Assembly: GCF_009764265.1 (NCBI RefSeq)
Contig: NZ_RWIR01000026.1
Coordinates: 62,001-126,000, forward strand
Direction of reading: 5' to 3'
Origin: Pseudomonas sp. PB101
Lineage (GTDB): Bacteria > Pseudomonadota > Gammaproteobacteria > Pseudomonadales > Pseudomonadaceae
Length of the DNA stretch: 64,000 nucleotides
In this document: piece after piece, positions 8,092 to 16,728 of the stretch
Position numbering within the stretch: the stretch's first letter is position 1
Layout: the number at the start of each line of letters is the position of its first letter
Made by a program: the position numbers and the translations under genes
Notes under the pieces: model-generated
The model's input: only the letters and a program-made list of their open reading frames with translations
Databases searched by the model: none
Told to the model about the DNA's origin: nothing

Positions 8092-10521
8092 ATGAAGTCC
8101 AGGGCAAAATCGGGTTCGGTCAAACAATGGTTGAGTGTGTCTGTCTTGAGCTTTTCGGCATTGGCGTTGCTGCCATTGAGCGTGGCGCTGGCCGCCGAGG
8201 CCGGCAGCAACCAGTCGCGTACCCAGTTCAGCTTCTCCCTGGCCGCCAAACCTCTGCCCCAGGCCCTGAGTGATTTCAGCCGGGTGACCGGCATCAGCGT
8301 CGTCTACACCGATGAAGCGCCGTACGGCCTCAATGCGCCGGCGGTCAATGGCCAGATGAGCGCCGAACAGGCCCTGCAACGCTTGCTTAGCGGCTCGGGA
8401 TTGACGTTCCGTCGCACCGACGGCCACACCATGGCGCTGGAACCACGGCCGACCGAGGGTGCGTTGAACCTGGGCGCGACCACCATCACCTCGGTGATGG
8501 ACGAGTCCATGAGTTACCAGCCGCCACCGACCTCTTCGGTGATGCGCTCTTCGGCACCGATTCAGGAAATCCCGCAGACCATCAATGTCGTGCCGGCCCA
8601 GGTCATCCGCGACCAGGCGCCGCGCAATCTCGATGACGCCCTGGCCAATGTCAGCGGCATCACCCAGGCCAACACCCTGGGCAGCACCCAGGATTCGGTG
8701 ATGGTCCGCGGTTTTGGCGACAACCGTAATGGCTCGATCATGCGCGACGGCATGCCGATCGTGCAGGGCCGTGGCCTCAATGCCAGCGTCGACCGGGTCG
8801 AAGTGCTCAAGGGCCCGGCCTCGCTGCTCTACGGCATCCAGGATCCGGGCGGGGTGGTCAACATGGTCAGCAAGAAGCCCGAGCTTGAGCAGTACAACGC
8901 ACTGACTGCGCGCGCTTCGAGCTATGACGACGGCAAGAACGGCAGCGGCGGCGGCCTCGACAGCACCGGTGCCCTCGGCGATTCCGGGCTGGCCTACCGC
9001 ATGGTGCTGGACTACGAGGACGAGGATTACTGGCGCAACTACGGTGTGCATCGCGAGAGCCTGATCGCGCCGTCGCTGGCCTGGTACGGCGAAAGCACCA
9101 GCCTGCTGTTCTCCTATGAGCACCGCGAGTTCCTCACGCCGTTTGACCGCGGCACGTTGATCGACCCACGGACCAACCATCCGCTGGACATCTCGCGCAA
9201 CGAGCGTCTCGACGAGCCGTTCAACAACATGGAAGGGCGTTCGGACCTTTATCATTTCGAAGCCGATCACGAACTCAACGACAACTGGAAAGTCCATTTC
9301 GGCTACAGCTGGAACCGCGAAACCTACGACGCCAGCCAGGTGCGCGTCACCGCCATCGACACCAAAAAGGGCACCCTGACGCGCAGCATGGACGGCACCC
9401 AGAATGCGATCAGCACCGACCGTTTCACCACCGCCAGCCTTGAGGGCAACGTCAATTTGCTGGGCATGCAGCATGACCTGCTGTTCGGTATCGATGACGA
9501 GTACCGCAAGATCTATCGCGAAGACCTTATCCGCCAGAAAAGCCGCACCACCTTCAGCTACGTGAATCCGGTCTATGGCCAGGAAGTGCCGGGTACCACT
9601 GTCAGCGCTCCCGACAGCGCACAGACCGATGAGCTGCGCAGCGACTCGATTTTCCTGCAGGACTCCATCCACCTCACCGACCAGTGGATTCTGGTAGCCG
9701 GCGCACGCTTCCAGACGTACGACCAGTACGCCGGCAAAGGCGTGCCGTTCCACGCCAACACCGACAGCAACGGGCAGAAATGGGTGCCGCGCGCGGGCCT
9801 GGTGTACAAATACACCGATGCCTTGTCGTTCTATGGCACCTACACCGAGTCGTTCAAACCCAACTCGACGATCGCGCCATTGAGCGGCAGCAGTACCGTG
9901 CTTGACGGCGGCATCGCGCCGGAAGAAGCCAAGTCCTGGGAGCTGGGGGCCAAGCTTGATCTGCCGGGCCGCGTCACTGGCAACATCGCGCTGTTCGACA
10001 TCAAGAAGCGCAACGTGCTGGTGGCCAACGCCGAAGGCCCGACCACGATTTACAGTGCCGCCGGCGAAGTGCGTTCCCGTGGCCTGGAAGTGGACCTGAG
10101 CGGTCAGTTGACGGATCGCTGGAGCATGATCGGCAGCTACGCCTACACCGATGCCGAAGTCACCGAAGACCCGGATTACAAAGGCAACCAGTTGCAGAAT
10201 GTGGCGAAGAACAGCGGCTCGCTGTCGGCGGTCTACGACTTCGGCACCCTTGTCGGTGGCGATCAGCTGCGGGTCGGCGCCGGCGCGCGTTATGTGGGTG
10301 AGCGCGCGGGCAACGCGGTGAACGATTTCGACCTGCCGAGCTATTCCGTGGCCGATGTGTTCGCCACCTACGACACCAGGGTCGAAGGGCAGAAGGTCAA
10401 GTTCCAGCTCAATGTGAAGAACCTGTTCGATCGTACCTACTACACCTCGGCGGCGAGCCGGTTCTTTGTGTCGATGGGGGATTCGCGGCAGGTGACGTTG
10501 TCGAGCACCTTGGAGTTTTGA
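8092..10521 (+). CDS. TonB-dependent siderophore receptor with signalling domain
   Basis: The 809-residue outer-membrane receptor has a signal peptide (about 1-35, ending ALAAEA) and an STN signalling domain (about 45-118). A TonB-box-like TTITSV follows near 128, then the plug (about 150-265, with APIQEIPQTINVV and VEVLKGPASLLYG) and a beta-barrel ending in phenylalanine. It imports a ferric siderophore and signals through FecR. The gene order sigma/FecR/receptor is that of P. aeruginosa fiu and fox (ferrichrome, ferrioxamine); the ligand here cannot be read from sequence. A possible ECF promoter lies near 8011-8036 (GGTAAAC ... CGTGTAG). Confidence 0.93.
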   Translation: MKSRAKSGSVKQWLSVSVLSFSALALLPLSVALAAEAGSNQSRTQFSFSLAAKPLPQALSDFSRVTGISVVYTDEAPYGLNAPAVNGQMSAEQALQRLLSGSGLTFRRTDGHTMALEPRPTEGALNLGATTITSVMDESMSYQPPPTSSVMRSSAPIQEIPQTINVVPAQVIRDQAPRNLDDALANVSGITQANTLGSTQDSVMVRGFGDNRNGSIMRDGMPIVQGRGLNASVDRVEVLKGPASLLYGIQDPGGVVNMVSKKPELEQYNALTARASSYDDGKNGSGGGLDSTGALGDSGLAYRMVLDYEDEDYWRNYGVHRESLIAPSLAWYGESTSLLFSYEHREFLTPFDRGTLIDPRTNHPLDISRNERLDEPFNNMEGRSDLYHFEADHELNDNWKVHFGYSWNRETYDASQVRVTAIDTKKGTLTRSMDGTQNAISTDRFTTASLEGNVNLLGMQHDLLFGIDDEYRKIYREDLIRQKSRTTFSYVNPVYGQEVPGTTVSAPDSAQTDELRSDSIFLQDSIHLTDQWILVAGARFQTYDQYAGKGVPFHANTDSNGQKWVPRAGLVYKYTDALSFYGTYTESFKPNSTIAPLSGSSTVLDGGIAPEEAKSWELGAKLDLPGRVTGNIALFDIKKRNVLVANAEGPTTIYSAAGEVRSRGLEVDLSGQLTDRWSMIGSYAYTDAEVTEDPDYKGNQLQNVAKNSGSLSAVYDFGTLVGGDQLRVGAGARYVGERAGNAVNDFDLPSYSVADVFATYDTRVEGQKVKFQLNVKNLFDRTYYTSAASRFFVSMGDSRQVTLSSTLEF

Positions 10522-10532
10522 CGACTGTTTCT

Positions 10533-10580
10533 CCCTGTGGGAGCGAGCTTGCTCGCGATGGCGGCCTGAAGGCCGCCGAA
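10533..10580. repeat. Single REP unit followed by a GC-rich hairpin
   Basis: One GTGGGAGCGAGCTTGCTCGCGA unit is followed at once by GGCGGCCTGAAGGCCGCC, a second short palindrome. It lies between the convergent receptor and AraC genes and may help terminate both. Confidence 0.75.
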
Positions 10581-10590
10581 AATCCCGCGC

Positions 10591-11466
10591 CTAGCGCACA
10601 AACGCCTGGCGATATTCGCCGGGCGTTCCACCCAGGGCCTGGCGAAACCGGTTGGTAAAATGGCTGGCGCTGGAGAACCCGCAGGCCAGCGCAATCTCCC
10701 CCAGCGGCTGCGAGGTCGTGCGCAGCAACTCCCGCGCCCGGTTCAGGCGCCGCGCCAGCACGTACTGGTGGGGCGGCAAGCCGAAGCTCTCGCGGAACAT
10801 CCGCGCGAAGTGGTATTCCGACAAGGCGCACAACGCCGCCAGTTGACCGAGGCTGATGGCGTCGTCCAGATGGCTGTCGATGAACTCCACCAGATGCCGG
10901 CGCTGATGCGCAGCCAACCCGCCCTTGAGGCGCAGGTCGGGGCGTACATTGACTTGGCTGAGCAGGGCATGGCTGAGCAATTCGTGCGCCAGGCTGCTGG
11001 TGAGCAAACGTTCGCCCGGCTCGCCCCAGTTCAAGCTGATCAACCGTCGAAAGCGCAGCGCCTGCTGCGCATCGTCAAGAAAAGTCTGCTCGCGCAGCTG
11101 CATTTCCCGCGGCTCACGATCAAGCAGGGTGACGCAGCCGAGGGCAAATTGTTCAGGGCTGAAATACAGGTGAGCCAGGCGAATGTCGCCGTTGATCACC
11201 CAGCCTGACTGGTGACCGGCCGGCAGGATGCACAGTTTGTCCGGGCCGCCCTTGGTCGCGGGCTGATCGCGCCGGAAGGTGCCGGTGCCGCCGGCAATGT
11301 AACAGGACAACGTATGGTGGCTGGGCGCTTCGTATTCCTGGGCGTCGTGGTGATTGCTCCACAAAGCGGCAGACAAGCCGTCCCCAAGCTCGGCGCTGTG
11401 CTCGAGGCGAGCATTCGGCGAGCGGTTGAGGGCTTGAAAGACTTGTAGGTTATCCAGTGCAGCCAT
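10591..11466 (-). CDS. AraC family transcriptional regulator
   Basis: The 291-residue protein has an N-terminal cupin-like sensor region (about 1-150) and a C-terminal pair of HTH motifs (about 185-285: LAALCALSEYHFARMFRESFG and GEIALACGFSSASHFTNRFRQ). The start MAALDNLQV at 11466 is chosen; a longer in-frame start at 11571 adds unrelated residues. It is divergent from an EamA transporter (151 bp apart) and probably controls it. The signal is unknown. Confidence 0.85.
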   Translation of the reverse strand: MAALDNLQVFQALNRSPNARLEHSAELGDGLSAALWSNHHDAQEYEAPSHHTLSCYIAGGTGTFRRDQPATKGGPDKLCILPAGHQSGWVINGDIRLAHLYFSPEQFALGCVTLLDREPREMQLREQTFLDDAQQALRFRRLISLNWGEPGERLLTSSLAHELLSHALLSQVNVRPDLRLKGGLAAHQRRHLVEFIDSHLDDAISLGQLAALCALSEYHFARMFRESFGLPPHQYVLARRLNRARELLRTTSQPLGEIALACGFSSASHFTNRFRQALGGTPGEYRQAFVR

Positions 11467-11617
11467 GATCGTTGTTCTCTGACACCTGCATGCAACGCCT
11501 TGCATCCTACTCCGTGGACGTGCGCCTGCCAGCCTGTCGCCAGACAAAAGCGCAAGTTTATGCAAGTGCATCCCGGCGTGGCGCCGGACACTGGGTGCCT
11601 ATCGAGGAGCCTTTGCC

Positions 11618-12520
11618 ATGAACCTTTCTTTGTACCTGTTGACCGTGCTGATCTGGGGCACCACCTGGATTGCCTTGAAATGGCAACTGGGGGTGGTGGC
11701 GATTCCTGTGTCGATCGTCTATCGCTTCGGCCTCGCCGCACTGGTGCTGTTCGTGATCTTGCTGCTCAGCCGACGCCTGCAAGTGATGAACCGTCGCGGA
11801 CACCTTATCTGCCTGGCTCAGGGTTTGTGCCTGTTCTGCGTCAACTTCATGTGCTTCCTCACCGCGAGCCAGTGGATCCCCAGCGGTCTGGTGGCCGTGG
11901 TGTTTTCCACCGCCACGCTGTGGAATGCCCTCAATGCACGAGTGTTCTTCGGTCAGAGAATCGCCCGCAATGTGCTGATGGGCGGGGCGCTGGGCCTGCT
12001 GGGGCTGGGGCTGCTGTTCTGGCCGGAACTGGCCGGGCATGCCGCCAGCCCGGAAACCTTGCTCGGTCTCGCTCTGGCCCTGTGCGGCACTTTGTGTTTC
12101 TCGGCGGGCAACATGCTCTCGAGCCTGCAACAGAAGGCCGGTCTCAAGCCATTGACCACCAATGCCTGGGGCATGGCCTACGGGGCGGCAATGCTCTCGG
12201 TGTGGTGCCTGGCCAAAGGCATTCCCTTCGACATGGAAATGAGCGTGCGTTACATCGGGTCACTGTTGTACCTGGTGATTCCAGGGTCGGTGATCGGTTT
12301 TACTGCCTACCTGACATTGGTCGGTCGCATGGGGCCGGAGCGCGCGGCCTATTGCACGGTACTGTTTCCGGTGGTGGCGCTGAATGTCTCGGCGTTTGCC
12401 GAAGGTTACCAGTGGACCGCTCCGGCACTGGCGGGGCTGGTAATGGTCATGCTGGGTAATGTGCTGGTGTTTCGCAAACCCAGGGCGAGTGCCGGTCCGG
12501 TGGCGGGCAAGCTGGCCTGA
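11618..12520 (+). CDS. EamA/DMT family transporter
   Basis: The 300-residue inner-membrane protein has ten predicted helices in two EamA repeats. It begins NLSLYLLTVLIWGTTWIALK, typical of the DMT superfamily, which exports amino acids and other metabolites. GAGGAG lies 9-14 bp upstream of the start. It is divergent from an AraC regulator. The substrate is unknown. Confidence 0.88.
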   Translation: MNLSLYLLTVLIWGTTWIALKWQLGVVAIPVSIVYRFGLAALVLFVILLLSRRLQVMNRRGHLICLAQGLCLFCVNFMCFLTASQWIPSGLVAVVFSTATLWNALNARVFFGQRIARNVLMGGALGLLGLGLLFWPELAGHAASPETLLGLALALCGTLCFSAGNMLSSLQQKAGLKPLTTNAWGMAYGAAMLSVWCLAKGIPFDMEMSVRYIGSLLYLVIPGSVIGFTAYLTLVGRMGPERAAYCTVLFPVVALNVSAFAEGYQWTAPALAGLVMVMLGNVLVFRKPRASAGPVAGKLA

Positions 12521-12526
12521 AACTGT

Positions 12527-13036
12527 TCAGGTATCCTTTGCCGCCAACAGATAAATAATACCGAAGAACATGTATTGAATTTGGATTTGTGCCCAGTAAA
12601 GGGCGTTGGCCTGTTTGGAATACTCTAAGTCAAACCATTCGTTTAGTATGATGATGTAAAAGGTCTGATATGTAAAAATGGCTGTAATAAAGCCGCTTAT
12701 GGCAAATTTCTTGGCTTCATAGAACTCGCTTCGTGATCCGTCGAGTTTACGGTAGAGTTGATAGGATCCAACTATGAAGCTACATGTGAATATGGTCTCG
12801 AGTGTGATCAGAGCCCAGTAGAAACGGTGGTGAACCAAAGGTGAGCTGATGGCGCGGTAACGGCGGGAATCATTGCCTATGGTGTCGCTCATGCCGAGAA
12901 TTCGCCCGATATACTCGGCGTAGGCGGTGTAGTCGGTAAAATTGTTGATAAGGGTCGTTATACCGAATAATGCCGCAATGAAGACAATTATTAATTTGCT
13001 CCGCCTTACCATGCAGGCAGTGGTTAAATAGCTCAT
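12527..13036 (-). CDS. DUF2165 family small membrane protein
   Basis: The 169-residue protein has four predicted helices (about 14-30, 72-92, 112-130 and 147-165). The pattern FGITTLINNFTDYTAYAEYI followed by GMSDT is typical of DUF2165, a small integral membrane family of unknown function. The gene and its upstream region are clearly richer in A+T than all neighbours, with rarer codons (ATA, TTA, AAT), which suggests recent acquisition. It is convergent with the EamA gene, 6 bp apart. Confidence 0.75.
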   Translation of the reverse strand: MSYLTTACMVRRSKLIIVFIAALFGITTLINNFTDYTAYAEYIGRILGMSDTIGNDSRRYRAISSPLVHHRFYWALITLETIFTCSFIVGSYQLYRKLDGSRSEFYEAKKFAISGFITAIFTYQTFYIIILNEWFDLEYSKQANALYWAQIQIQYMFFGIIYLLAAKDT

Positions 13037-13216
13037 GCAGGATGCTCTCCGAATGTACGGTTGATACGTTCTTGTTTTTCGGAGTTTATAGCTGTTTAGA
13101 TGTAGTGGGGGTAAAGAGTGCTTTGCGAGTTATGTCGCTTGATATAAGGGGTTGATGGAAAGTTGTTTAAGGTTTTATATAAAGTGGCACGCCAATGAAG
13201 ACGTGCCGTTGTTCAA

Positions 13217-14191
13217 TCAGGCTTTCCATACCTGCGGATTGACCAGATCCTGCGGTCGCTCACCCAGCAAGGCACTGCGCAAGTTGGCCAGGGCACGGTT
13301 GGCCATGGCATCGCGGGTCTCATGGGTGGCCGAGCCGATGTGCGGCAGGGTCACTGCATTTTTCAACTGGAACAGTGGCGACTCGGCCAACGGTTCTTTT
13401 TCGTATACGTCCAGGCCGGCCCCACGAATGCGGTTGTTTTGCAGCGCTTCGATCAGCGCCGGTTCATCCACCACCGGACCACGGGCGATATTCACCAGAA
13501 TGGCGCCTGGCTTCATCAGCGCCAGTTCGCGATGGCTGATCAGGTGTTTGGTTTTCTCGCTGAGCGGCACCACCAGGCAGACGAAATCAGCTTCGGCCAG
13601 CAACTGGTCGAGGCTGCGGTATTGCGCGCCGAGTTCCTGTTCCAGCTCGGTCTTGCGGCTGTTACCGCTGTAGATGACCGGCATGTTGAAGCCCAGACGA
13701 CCGCGTCGGGCAATGGCGGCACCGATGTTGCCCATGCCGACGATACCCAGCGTCTTGCCATGCACATCACAACCGAACAGCGGCGCACCGACAGTGGCCT
13801 GCCATTGCCCGGCCTTGGTCCAGGCGTCCAGTTCGGCGACGCGACGGGCGCTGCTCATCAATAGTGCAAACGCCAGGTCGGCGGTGCTTTCGGTGAGCAC
13901 ATCCGGGGTGTTGGTCAGCATGATCCCGCGCTCGTTGAAGTAAGCGAGATCATAGTTGTCGTAGCCCACCGAGACGCTGGACACCACTTCCAGCCTGGTG
14001 GCGTTTTCCAATTGGGCGCGACCGAGTTTTCGACCGACGCCGATCAGGCCGTGGGCGTGGGGTAGGGCTTCGTTGAACTGGGCATTGATGTCGCCGTTTT
14101 TCGGATTCGGCACGATGACGTCGAAATCCTCTTGCAGGCGTTCGACCATGGCCGGGGTGACGCGGCTGAAAGCCAGGACAGTCTTTTTCAT
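13217..14191 (-). CDS. D-2-hydroxyacid dehydrogenase (glyoxylate/2-ketogluconate reductase, GhrB-like)
   Basis: The 324-residue NAD(P)-dependent reductase has the GMGNIGAAIARR nucleotide motif (about 152-163). The catalytic triad is visible: Arg in ARGPVVDE (near 237), Glu in YEKEP (near 266) and His in LPHIGSAT (near 284). Members reduce glyoxylate, hydroxypyruvate or 2-ketogluconate. The sequence is nearer GhrB/TkrA than to phosphoglycerate dehydrogenase. It stands alone, so context does not fix the substrate. Confidence 0.88.
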   Translation of the reverse strand: MKKTVLAFSRVTPAMVERLQEDFDVIVPNPKNGDINAQFNEALPHAHGLIGVGRKLGRAQLENATRLEVVSSVSVGYDNYDLAYFNERGIMLTNTPDVLTESTADLAFALLMSSARRVAELDAWTKAGQWQATVGAPLFGCDVHGKTLGIVGMGNIGAAIARRGRLGFNMPVIYSGNSRKTELEQELGAQYRSLDQLLAEADFVCLVVPLSEKTKHLISHRELALMKPGAILVNIARGPVVDEPALIEALQNNRIRGAGLDVYEKEPLAESPLFQLKNAVTLPHIGSATHETRDAMANRALANLRSALLGERPQDLVNPQVWKA

Positions 14192-14384
14192 GGGGGCGGA
14201 CTCGTGGGGCGGTGAAGAATGATGAGCACGCTAACATTCTTCGCGGGATTTGTGCGAGTCGCCAGACGGTCAATGCAAGCTTGCAGCTTGCGGTGCTTCA
14301 TCCAGTTATACTGCCGCACTTCTTAGACTGTGGCATGCGGCTCGCTCACCGGGCCCGACACTTCATGCATCACCCGGAGCTTTC

Positions 14385-14639
14385 ATGACTTCCCCGAAAC
14401 AATCGCCGGTCGCGGACGCCTGCGACGTACAGGCAGAGCTGCCAGACAGCGTCGACTCCAGTGCCGATAGCGAAACCAAAGCCGAGATCCCGTCGTTCAA
14501 GTTCCCGTTCAAGCCGGGTGAACTGGCCGCCGCCAAGGGCTCGAACCAGCCGTGGTACAAGAACGGCGCCAAGAACGGCCACACCAAGACGCCGGGCATG
14601 GCACCGCCGGGGACTCGTCGGTCGATGGGCAAGCGCTGA
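14385..14639 (+). CDS. Conserved small hypothetical protein
   Basis: A protein of 84 residues beginning MTSPKQSPVAD, with CCCGGAGC upstream as ribosome binding site. The N-terminal half is acidic. The C-terminal half is basic and Pro/Gly-rich (PSFKFPFKPGELAAAKG ... GTRRSMGKR) and looks disordered. There is no signal peptide. I recognise no domain. Longer in-frame starts exist (14250) but lack a ribosome site. Confidence 0.6.
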   Translation: MTSPKQSPVADACDVQAELPDSVDSSADSETKAEIPSFKFPFKPGELAAAKGSNQPWYKNGAKNGHTKTPGMAPPGTRRSMGKR

Positions 14640-14668
14640 GATTTCATCAGCGCGGACTCTGATCAGCC

Positions 14669-14697
14669 GTCTTCGCGAGCAAGCCCGCTCCCACACT
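14669..14697. repeat. Single REP unit
   Basis: One CTTCGCGAGCAAGCCCGCTCCCACA unit lies between the convergent 84-residue gene and the exported protein gene. Confidence 0.7.
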
Positions 14698-14721
14698 TGT
14701 TCAGAGCACGTCATGCGCCAC

Positions 14722-15048
14722 TCAGTTGGCCTTGCCGGTCGGGCGGATGGAGTCCCATTCGGTGACGTACGCGGTTTTGTTGTTCTTTTTGTAGAGGCAC
14801 AGCTCGGTGCCTTGTGCGCCTTTCATGTGCTTTTGCGGGTACTGGCCCTGGAGCAGGAGCGCGGTGTAGCCGACCCGGTCATCGAACTGCGCGGCGTTGC
14901 CCACGGGTTTGGCGTCTTTCAGGCCGCTGGCCTTGGTGCAGCTGGCGAGTACGGCTTTGTCGTAGTTTGCCCAGGCGTCGGGGCTGGAGGCATGGGCCTG
15001 GGCGGTGAGGGCGGTGAGGCAGAGAATAGTCAGGGTTGCTGCTTTCAT
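14722..15048 (-). CDS. Small exported protein of unknown function
   Basis: The 108-residue product has a cleavable signal peptide (about 1-20, ending AQAHA). A mature domain with two cysteines (ASCTKAS and ELCLYKK) could form one disulfide in the periplasm. The C-terminal WDSIRPTG is neutral. No known domain is recognised. Confidence 0.65.
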   Translation of the reverse strand: MKAATLTILCLTALTAQAHASSPDAWANYDKAVLASCTKASGLKDAKPVGNAAQFDDRVGYTALLLQGQYPQKHMKGAQGTELCLYKKNNKTAYVTEWDSIRPTGKAN

Positions 15049-15130
15049 GGTTCAGGCATCCTTGGTGCTGTGACCGAAAGGTAAGTATGCCTGAAGGTTT
15101 TGAAGTGGTTGTGCCGGCCCCATCGTCGTG

Positions 15131-15616
15131 TCAGAGCGGAACCGGCTCCCGGCGGACGGCGTACATCCCGACGCTTTCATACAAGCGCCGCGCGCGAAGG
15201 TTGTCTTCACGCACTTTGAGGTCGACGAAACCTTCACGTCGCTGCTCGAACACCTTGAATGCCTGGAGCAATAACGCTCGCCCCAGTCCCCGCCCCTGAA
15301 ACCGCGGGTGCACCACCAGATTCTTGATATAGGCACTGGTCCAGCACTGACACACCCCCACCACTTCTGCGCCTTCCAGGGCAATGAAGCACAGGGCCGG
15401 GTCATATTCCGGATCGGTTTCGAACTGGCGTTGCCACATTTCCAGCGCGGCTACGCGCCCGCCGCCGTCGAGATAACCGAACTCCATCACGCGGTGCACG
15501 GCTGCGCCCAGTTCAGGGCGATATTCGCTAAGTTGCAGGCCGGCTGGCCATTCGGAGGACGGCACGACGACAGACAGGTCGCGCCGCATCAGCCAGCAGT
15601 AATCTTCGGTCAACAC
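15131..15616 (-). CDS. GNAT family N-acetyltransferase
   Basis: The 161-residue protein has the acetyl-CoA motif A (VVHPRFQGRGLGRALL, about 106-121) and motif B (NLRARRLYESVGM). It transfers an acetyl group to an unknown amine. The start is GTG directly after the cheV stop (TGAGTG), so it is probably translationally coupled to cheV, though a functional link is not evident. Confidence 0.8.
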   Translation of the reverse strand: MLTEDYCWLMRRDLSVVVPSSEWPAGLQLSEYRPELGAAVHRVMEFGYLDGGGRVAALEMWQRQFETDPEYDPALCFIALEGAEVVGVCQCWTSAYIKNLVVHPRFQGRGLGRALLLQAFKVFEQRREGFVDLKVREDNLRARRLYESVGMYAVRREPVPL

Positions 15617-16519
15617 TCAATAACCTTGTTCGGCGACAGCCTTGGCCGCGGTGATCAGACACTGGGTCAGTTCCGGCGAAGAGAACTTGGTCAGCACCGC
15701 GTTCGCCCCCGCCAGTCGTGCTTTCTCGGCGTTCATCGCACTGTCCAGTGAGGTGTGCAGCAGTACATAAAGATGCGCGAAGTCCGGGGTTTCCCGCAGG
15801 GTGCGGGTGAAGGCGTAGCCGTCCATCTCCGACATTTCGATGTCCGAGACGATCAGGTTGATCTGCTGCGCGGTGCCTTGCAGGTCCAGCAGGCAGTCGA
15901 TGGCTTCCTTGGCGCTGCGGGCCGTATGGCATTGCAGGCCGAGGTTGCGCAGGGTGTGCACCGATTGCTGCAAGGCGACCTGGCTGTCGTCAACCACCAG
16001 GATGCGCGCATTGCCGAGCAGTTCGGCGTCTTCCATGCTCAGTTCGGTCGGCGCCATTTCGATTTGTGCCGGGGCAATGCTGTGGATGACTTTTTCGATG
16101 TCCAGCACTTGCACCAGGGTGCCATCGACCGACGTCACGCCGGTGATGTAGGCACGCAAACCACCGGAGCCGAATGGCGGCGGGCGGATGTCGGAGGTCA
16201 GGCAATGGACGATCTTGCTTACCGCCTGCACGTGCAGGCCCTGCTTGGAGCGGCTGACATCGGTGACGATCAGGCAGCCGCCGTTGGGGTCTTCCAGTGG
16301 ACGCTCGCCAATGGCGCGGCTGAGGTCGATCACCGACAGCGACGCACCGCGCAGGCTGGCGATGCCTTTGACGTGGGGATGCGACTCCGGCAGTTTGGTC
16401 AACGGCGGGCAGGGAATGATCTCGCTGACCTTGAGCAGGTTGATCGCCATCAACTTGCCGCTGCGCAAGGTAAACAGCAGAAGCGAAAGAGAGTCTGCGC
16501 GGGCTTTGGTGGAGGACAT
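15617..16519 (-). CDS. cheV: Chemotaxis coupling protein CheV
   Basis: The 300-residue protein has an N-terminal CheW domain (about 10-150) and a C-terminal receiver domain (about 172-295). VVDDSQVAL holds the acidic pair and LIVSDIEMSEMDG the phospho-accepting aspartate. CheV couples chemoreceptors to CheA and is tuned by phosphorylation. Pseudomonas carries several CheV copies; no other chemotaxis gene is nearby. Confidence 0.93.
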   Translation of the reverse strand: MSSTKARADSLSLLLFTLRSGKLMAINLLKVSEIIPCPPLTKLPESHPHVKGIASLRGASLSVIDLSRAIGERPLEDPNGGCLIVTDVSRSKQGLHVQAVSKIVHCLTSDIRPPPFGSGGLRAYITGVTSVDGTLVQVLDIEKVIHSIAPAQIEMAPTELSMEDAELLGNARILVVDDSQVALQQSVHTLRNLGLQCHTARSAKEAIDCLLDLQGTAQQINLIVSDIEMSEMDGYAFTRTLRETPDFAHLYVLLHTSLDSAMNAEKARLAGANAVLTKFSSPELTQCLITAAKAVAEQGY

Positions 16520-16646
16520 AGGAACCTTCTCTGGAAAAGGTGGCGGGCGATCACTGGATCGCCAATGACTTCGATGCCGGGTTATCGACTTGTCGGGGGC
16601 AGGCTTTAGGGTAAATGACTTGATTGCCCAGCAAATGGTGATCGCA

Positions 16647-16714
16647 CTGTAGGAGCCGGCTTGCTGGCGATGGCGACCTCGAGGACGCTATCGCCGGCAA
16701 GCCGGCTCCTACAG
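16647..16714. repeat. Inverted REP pair (GTAGGAGCCGGC class)
   Basis: CTGTAGGAGCCGGCTTGC and its reverse complement flank about 30 bp. It forms a 68-bp hairpin between cheV and the end of norR. Confidence 0.88.
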
Positions 16715-16728
16715 CATTCGATGCCGGG

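Noticed and set aside
8083..9753. 556-codon open frame antisense to the TonB receptor
   Set aside because: It is a shadow of the receptor gene, with no recognisable domain and no ribosome site.
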